Assembly: GCA_028824685.1 (NCBI GenBank)
Contig: JAPPCZ010000047.1
Location: forward strand, 1 to 64,000
DNA from: Candidatus Poribacteria bacterium
Lineage (GTDB): Bacteria; Poribacteria; WGA-4E; WGA-3G
Direction: 5' to 3'
Length of the DNA stretch: 64,000 nucleotides
How positions within the stretch are numbered: position 1 is the stretch's first letter; every line of letters starts with the position of its first letter. The notes beneath the pieces were generated by a model, which had not been told where the DNA came from, made no database searches, and saw nothing but the letters and a program-made list of their open reading frames with translations. This document shows, piece by piece, positions 59,946 through 64,000 of the stretch. The position numbers and the translations under genes were made by a program.

Positions 59946-61010
59946 ATGTATAAAACAGAAAATCCACTTTTCATAGCGGGAAAAGATGGGTATAACACAT
60001 TTCGTATCCCAGCACTCGTTGCATCAAATGACGGAACACTATTGGCGTTCTGTGAGGGCAGGCGAAAAGGTGGCGGCGATTCTGGTGACATAGATATTGT
60101 ACTAAAACGGAGTTTTGATAATGGAGAAACATGGCAACCGATGCAAGTTGCTGTCTCTACTGGGGCAGATACAGACGGAAATCCTGCACCTGTTGTTGAC
60201 CGTGATACCGGCACCATTTGGCTACTTTTCTGTAAAAACTTCGCCGATGGCGGAGAAGGTAAAATAATTGCAGGAGAAGCACCGCGTACCGTTTGGGTGA
60301 CTTCAAGCTCCGACGACGGTGAAACTTGGGCAGAACCAAAAGAAATCACATCAGATACGAAATTGGACACGTGGACATGGTACGCAACGGGACCCTGTCA
60401 CGGTATTCAATTGGGCAGCGGCAGATTAGTGATTCCGTGTGATCATGTGCTTGGGCAAAGCCGGAATTATGCTGAGATGGGTTATTCGCATCTAATTGTC
60501 AGTGATGACCATGGCGAAACGTGGCGTATGGCAGGTGAAGCACAGCCCGGCACAAATGAATCTGTTGTTGTTGAGACAGTAAACGGTGATCTATATTTTA
60601 ACTGCCGAAACTATGTCGCACCAAAAAGGCGCGCTTACGCGTGGAGTTCTGATGGTGGCGATACGTTTACCGAATTCGGTTATGACGATGACTTAATTGA
60701 ACCTATCTGTCAAGCCAGCTTGGTTCGTTATACAGATGCTAATACACACGACAAAAACCGAGTGCTGTTCTCTAATCCTGCAAGCATAGGACGCGAAAAG
60801 TTGACAGTGCGTATCAGTTACGATGAGTGCCGTAGTTGGAACGATGGCAAAGTTTTGCACGAAGGTCCCGCTGCTTATTCCGATCTCTGTATTGATTCGG
60901 ACATGAATATATGTTGTCTCTATGAACGGGGTGAACGTGGTGCTTATGAAACGTTGTCGTTTGCGAAGTTTGATTTGGCTTGGTTGACGGATGGAGAGGA
61001 TACACTGTGA
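59946..61010 (+). CDS. Sialidase (GH33 family)
   Basis: A 354-residue beta-propeller exo-alpha-sialidase. The FRIP motif is present (YNTFRIPAL, arginine triad member), and five Asp-box-type turns are visible: SFDNGETW, SSDDGETW, SDDHGETW, SSDGGDTF and SYDECRSW (the last degenerate). Other active-site arginines and the nucleophilic Tyr/Glu pair should lie near GTNESVVVE and the end. No signal peptide is present. GAGGA 7 nt before the ATG at 59946 favours that start over 59904. It would release sialic acids from host or environmental glycans. Confidence 0.9.
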   Translation: MYKTENPLFIAGKDGYNTFRIPALVASNDGTLLAFCEGRRKGGGDSGDIDIVLKRSFDNGETWQPMQVAVSTGADTDGNPAPVVDRDTGTIWLLFCKNFADGGEGKIIAGEAPRTVWVTSSSDDGETWAEPKEITSDTKLDTWTWYATGPCHGIQLGSGRLVIPCDHVLGQSRNYAEMGYSHLIVSDDHGETWRMAGEAQPGTNESVVVETVNGDLYFNCRNYVAPKRRAYAWSSDGGDTFTEFGYDDDLIEPICQASLVRYTDANTHDKNRVLFSNPASIGREKLTVRISYDECRSWNDGKVLHEGPAAYSDLCIDSDMNICCLYERGERGAYETLSFAKFDLAWLTDGEDTL

Positions 61011-61018
61011 CACCAAAT

Positions 61019-61154
61019 TATAGTGGATTCTACAATTAACTTACATCTGAACTGTAGGAGGGAACTCCGATTCCCGACTGCTCCTAAGTTTCTGTCGCGA
61101 TTCGGAGATCGCTTCTACAGAGGAAATGTAGAATTATTTCTGTAGTCCACTATA
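61019..61154. mobile_element. Miniature inverted-repeat element, family 2, copy 2
   Basis: Ends tatagtggatt (61019-61029) and agtccactata (61144-61154) pair at 10 of 11 positions; the interior is the reverse complement of 32427-32563 (ctgtaggagggaactccgat; ctgtcgcgattcggagatcg). It sits between the convergent sialidase and PhyH genes. Confidence 0.75.
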
Positions 61155-61244
61155 AACATTAGCGGAGACACTGTTTCCGTTATTTTGATATGTACCTGAA
61201 TCTCGAAAAAATCCATTGTTTGAAACGGATTCAGACGAAAACTT

Positions 61245-62090
61245 CTACCGCACATATTCCTCTCCACGATGCTCCTTAATCCATGTCTTCAACGGCACAT
61301 CAGCATCCGTAGGCTGCCACCACCCCTTTATATTCACACCATCTCCTAACAACTGCCGCCGAATTGGATCACATTTCTCGAGAATCTCTGGCGGCATCAA
61401 GTTATAATCCAAACCCCGCAACCAACGATAACTATAACCCATAAACAGAACCTTTCGCGTTACATCGGAGAAATTCCAACCTCGTGAATGCCACATCCGC
61501 CGATCAAAAAGCACAGCAGTCCCGCGTTTGACAAGCAGATCCATCGCACCTTCAGGGTCGTCATCAGGATCACTCCGTGGAGGCAAGACATCAAGTTTGT
61601 GACTACCGGGAATAAGACGCATCGCACCGTTATCCCGATGCGTAACGTCAGTTAACCAATAACTCACTTTAAGCGAAAGTCGGGGATGCGGACGTTCCAT
61701 TTCAGGCACAGGTCTGCCGCCATCCTGATGCCAGTGTGCGGCTTTGGTAACACGCTCAGTTTCAGGAGGTTCGGGAGGATACATGATAAGATGTGAGATG
61801 TAAAGTTGAATGTTCCAACCTAAAATGTCCCAGAGCAGTGGAAAAATCTTCTTGTTATCAAGTAGTTCCAGCAATATATCATCTTCAATGACGGTGCGAA
61901 ACTTTGACAACAATTTGTGCGGTGCCAGTCCTGTTTTGGCGCGTTCCTCAGCATCAACTCGGTCTGCGACTTTCTCTAACGCGTCTATCATCTCAGGACT
62001 TATAGCATCCTCAACAACAAGGTAACCGGTATCGTTGAACGCTTTCAGTTGTTCGTCTGTGGCACAGTATTCAAGCCATGTCGTGTCCAT
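61245..62090 (-). CDS. Phytanoyl-CoA dioxygenase family protein
   Basis: A 281-residue 2-oxoglutarate/Fe(II) oxygenase of the PhyH family. AAHWHQDGGR holds the H-x-D iron ligands, FDRRMWHSRGWNFSD holds the distal His, and MRLIPGSHKLDVLP is the typical PGSH loop. The N-terminus FNDTGYLVVEDAISPEMIDAL is characteristic. This family hydroxylates varied small molecules and is expanded in Poribacteria and related bacteria. It is the last gene of a minus-strand run with the Uma2 and Gfo/Idh genes. Confidence 0.88.
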   Translation of the reverse strand: MDTTWLEYCATDEQLKAFNDTGYLVVEDAISPEMIDALEKVADRVDAEERAKTGLAPHKLLSKFRTVIEDDILLELLDNKKIFPLLWDILGWNIQLYISHLIMYPPEPPETERVTKAAHWHQDGGRPVPEMERPHPRLSLKVSYWLTDVTHRDNGAMRLIPGSHKLDVLPPRSDPDDDPEGAMDLLVKRGTAVLFDRRMWHSRGWNFSDVTRKVLFMGYSYRWLRGLDYNLMPPEILEKCDPIRRQLLGDGVNIKGWWQPTDADVPLKTWIKEHRGEEYVR

Positions 62091-62123
62091 TGTAATCCTG
62101 TAGTAGAATTGTGAATTGTAGGT

Positions 62124-62855
62124 CTATGAATTAGTGGATTTTGCTTCCAAGCGTTTGAGTTTTTCTCGGAGTTCTGCCAATTCTGCCTCGGCATCACGGC
62201 GTGCGTCTGCTTCCCGTTGTGCATGTGCCTCAGCATCACGGCGTGCATCTGCTTCTTGCTCAGCACGCGTTTTTAGCTGCTTTCCCGCCATTGTTGCATA
62301 AACACCGAAACCATCGTCCTGTAAAAGAAATTCAAGATTCAGGGTTTCTGATAGCACACCTCCATTAGCAAGCGGTAGAATTTCAACATAATCATCGTCA
62401 AAAAGTCGAAATCCCATCAATGGAGCGGGCAAACAGGACCGGAATGGATCGTAAAGGAAATATTCCGTAACTCCCATGGCAGCATAAATTTCCTTCTTGC
62501 CCCCTAAGTCGTTATTGTAAGTGCTCCTGCTGGCAAACTCCATGATGAAATCGGGAGGTTTACCCTCTTCCCACACTTTATAGATACGGCGCTCCTGTTT
62601 GCCAATACCCAAAGATACAAAAATATCTGGCTTGACGAATGCGCGAGGATTGCCCTTTTCGTAATACATCATCATATTACTCCAGACATAAACATCTGGA
62701 ATTTCCGAAAAATGGGTCACAAGGATATCTAACATCCGAAAAATTTCGCGAAGGTGCCGTTCCGTATCAGCGAGAGGTTCTCCATCTAATTCAGGATATA
62801 TATCCGATTCATCTGTCGGAACATAAGAAATTTGATGTGCCTTTGAATATGTCAT
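62124..62855 (-). CDS. Uma2-family endonuclease-like protein
   Basis: A 243-residue protein. Residues ~1-200 are the Uma2/DUF820 domain: VWSNMMMYYEKGNPRAFVKPDIFVSLG, PDFIMEFASRSTYNNDLGGKKEIYAAMGVTEYFLYDPF, with PD...E as PD-(D/E)XK-like residues. A ~45-residue tail of repeated EADARRDAEA-type heptads (two copies of a 10-residue block) forms a charged coiled coil. Such proteins are highly copied in cyanobacteria and Poribacteria and their role is unclear. It precedes PhyH by 33 bp. Confidence 0.8.
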   Translation of the reverse strand: MTYSKAHQISYVPTDESDIYPELDGEPLADTERHLREIFRMLDILVTHFSEIPDVYVWSNMMMYYEKGNPRAFVKPDIFVSLGIGKQERRIYKVWEEGKPPDFIMEFASRSTYNNDLGGKKEIYAAMGVTEYFLYDPFRSCLPAPLMGFRLFDDDYVEILPLANGGVLSETLNLEFLLQDDGFGVYATMAGKQLKTRAEQEADARRDAEAHAQREADARRDAEAELAELREKLKRLEAKSTNS

Positions 62856-62908
62856 TTTAGTACCCTTTATCAGTCTGTTTCAAAATGAGCGTTTTTCAGA
62901 TATAGGCA

Positions 62909-64000
62909 TTATGAAGGATTATTATCCTCAACCCGTTCAATAATTTCCCCTGTCTCACGATCTCTAAAGATGCGTTTCATTCTTCCATCTGGCATCCGTT
63001 CATCTTTGAGGTGGGCGTAACGCTCATCCGCGTCTGACTTACCTGCTTGTGTGTCATCAGTTTCTGCTTCACCACGCCAGTCTGAAAGCTCAACCGCTTC
63101 CCACTGCTTTGTTTTGGCAGATTTATAGCAGGCATCAATGATAGCGTTCACAACATACCCATCATAAAAGGTTTCCAGCGGTTCTCGTCCTTCGTCAATT
63201 GCGTTGAACATATCAAGAAACATATCCCGATAACCAAGTTCGGCAACCTCATCACCAACAGGGAAGAGCCAACCCGTGTCACTCTCTGCTTTTTCAGCGA
63301 CATAGCCACCCTGTCCCACAGCCGTAAACATCTCAAAACCTGTGCGGAGCCAGTGATTGAGCCAAATTGTTCCTTCGCTACCAGAAACTTCATCGCGTAG
63401 ATCCATCCCACCACGGAATGCCCAACCGACTTCAAACTGTCCCATCGCGCCGCTCTCAAATCGGATTAGCGCGATGCCGTGATCCTCAGCATCAATTGGA
63501 TGCACAAGTGTATCTGCCCAACACATCACCTCAAGCGGTTTGTTGTTTTTTCCAACGAAATTTCGGATAATCTCAATGCAATGGCAGCCCATATCAACGA
63601 TAGCACCACCGCCTGCTTGTTCCAGATCCCAAAACCAATCGCTATGCGGACCGGGATGTGTCTCTCGCGAACGCACCCACAGAATCTTTCCGAGCGCACC
63701 GTTTTGAACAGACTCCAACGCTTTAAGCGTTTTTGGTGGATAGACCAAATCTTCAAGATAACCTCCAAACACGCCAGCGTTTTCAACGAGGTCTAACATT
63801 GCTTTCGCTTCTTCAGCGGTACGTCCAAGCGGTTTCGTGCAGAGGATCGCCTTACCGGCTTCCGCCGCGAGTTCAACCGCTTTCAAATGTAGGTTGTTGG
63901 GCAATCCAATGACAACAGTATCTGTTTCAGGATGGTTGATGGCTTCTGCTAAATCGGTTGTTGCGTTAGGAATGTCCCACTCTTTGGCAAATTCGGTTGC
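62909..64000 (-). CDS. Gfo/Idh/MocA-family oxidoreductase (N-terminus outside window)
   Basis: At least 363 residues; the reading frame continues to position 64000 and the Rossmann GxGxxG start is beyond the edge. Visible: [40 protein letters not shown] (EKP-type motif, here TKPLGRT), the C-terminal beta domain with [19 protein letters not shown], and a ~55-residue charged tail ([32 protein letters not shown]). It oxidises or reduces a sugar or derivative with NAD(P). It heads a minus-strand run with the Uma2 and PhyH genes. Confidence 0.88.
   Translation of the reverse strand, partial: ATEFAKEWDIPNATTDLAEAINHPETDTVVIGLPNNLHLKAVELAAEAGKAILCTKPLGRTAEEAKAMLDLVENAGVFGGYLEDLVYPPKTLKALESVQNGALGKILWVRSRETHPGPHSDWFWDLEQAGGGAIVDMGCHCIEIIRNFVGKNNKPLEVMCWADTLVHPIDAEDHGIALIRFESGAMGQFEVGWAFRGGMDLRDEVSGSEGTIWLNHWLRTGFEMFTAVGQGGYVAEKAESDTGWLFPVGDEVAELGYRDMFLDMFNAIDEGREPLETFYDGYVVNAIIDACYKSAKTKQWEAVELSDWRGEAETDDTQAGKSDADERYAHLKDERMPDGRMKRIFRDRETGEIIERVEDNNPS

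Noticed and set aside
61216..61407. Small plus-strand gene near the PhyH gene end
   Set aside because: It is the antisense shadow of the PhyH gene without a ribosome site.
1..64000. tRNA or rRNA genes
   Set aside because: I looked in the larger gaps for GGTTCGA-type T-arms and rRNA conserved blocks and saw none; a covariance-model search would be needed to exclude a divergent tRNA.

Overview
The window reads as a moderately AT-rich chromosomal segment of a free-living or host-associated bacterium. The gene set (an S1 sulfatase, GH95 and GH33 glycosidases, a mannonate dehydratase-like enzyme, phytanoyl-CoA dioxygenase, Gfo/Idh/MocA oxidoreductase, LamG and C-type-lectin secreted proteins, Uma2 proteins, many SUMF1/FGE-type domains, short palindromic repeats in nearly every large gap) most resembles Candidatus Poribacteria or a neighbouring lineage. 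That placement is inference from gene content; no rRNA or tRNA gene was found in the window to confirm it.

Layout. 0-5 kb: mannonate dehydratase-like enzyme, secreted LamG protein, TPR protein, sulfatase. 5.1-18 kb: a mobile-element copy and a consensus sigma-70 promoter lead into overlapping grpE and dnaK genes, followed by seven tandem paralogues. Each paralogue joins an N-terminal helical region, a J-domain-like region without HPD, and an FGE/SUMF1 (C-type-lectin fold) domain without the catalytic cysteines. This Hsp70-plus-array is the best candidate here for an undescribed system. 18-24 kb: GH95 fucosidase, then a minus-strand operon (dehydrogenase, GNAT acetyltransferase, orphan DNA methyltransferase). 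24-29 kb: ECF sigma factor, a small secreted protein, four tandem membrane-anchored coiled-coil proteins and a Cys-rich membrane peptide, with truncated copies of the peptide gene left in the spacers. 29-32 kb: an STT3-like oligosaccharyltransferase abutting a methyltransferase. 32-39 kb (minus strand): epimerase, a large unknown protein, ROK kinase, a CHAD protein split over two overlapping genes, and aroC. 39-44 kb: M50-like protease, OPT-like membrane protein, and a translationally coupled pair of secreted or anchored proteins whose second gene appears to start at AUU. 44-47.5 kb: pyrD, an Rpn-like nuclease gene with a 12-bp tandem repeat, and pyrB with a PyrI-like zinc tail. 47.5-50.4 kb: two secreted C-type-lectin proteins. 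51-54 kb: a second ECF sigma factor with an FHA-like partner, a TPR-gluzincin protein, and CvpA. 54.5-58 kb: SGNH hydrolase, thiE, DUF2851 and a methyltransferase. 59-64 kb: a second LamG protein, GH33 sialidase, PhyH, Uma2 and a Gfo/Idh/MocA gene cut by the window edge.

The gaps carry several repeat families. One is a miniature element with CAGGGTTATTTAGTTTT termini (three copies, different internal hairpins, one with a 9-bp target duplication). Another is a ~136-bp element with TATAGTGGACT termini (two copies, both between convergent genes). There are also many REP-like palindromes of the types gtaggag...ctcctac and gtcgggaatcggagttccc.

Functionally, the sulfatase, fucosidase, sialidase and mannonate dehydratase-like enzyme suggest use of sulfated, fucosylated and sialylated glycans. 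The C-type-lectin, LamG and STT3 genes suggest an elaborate glycan-aware cell surface.
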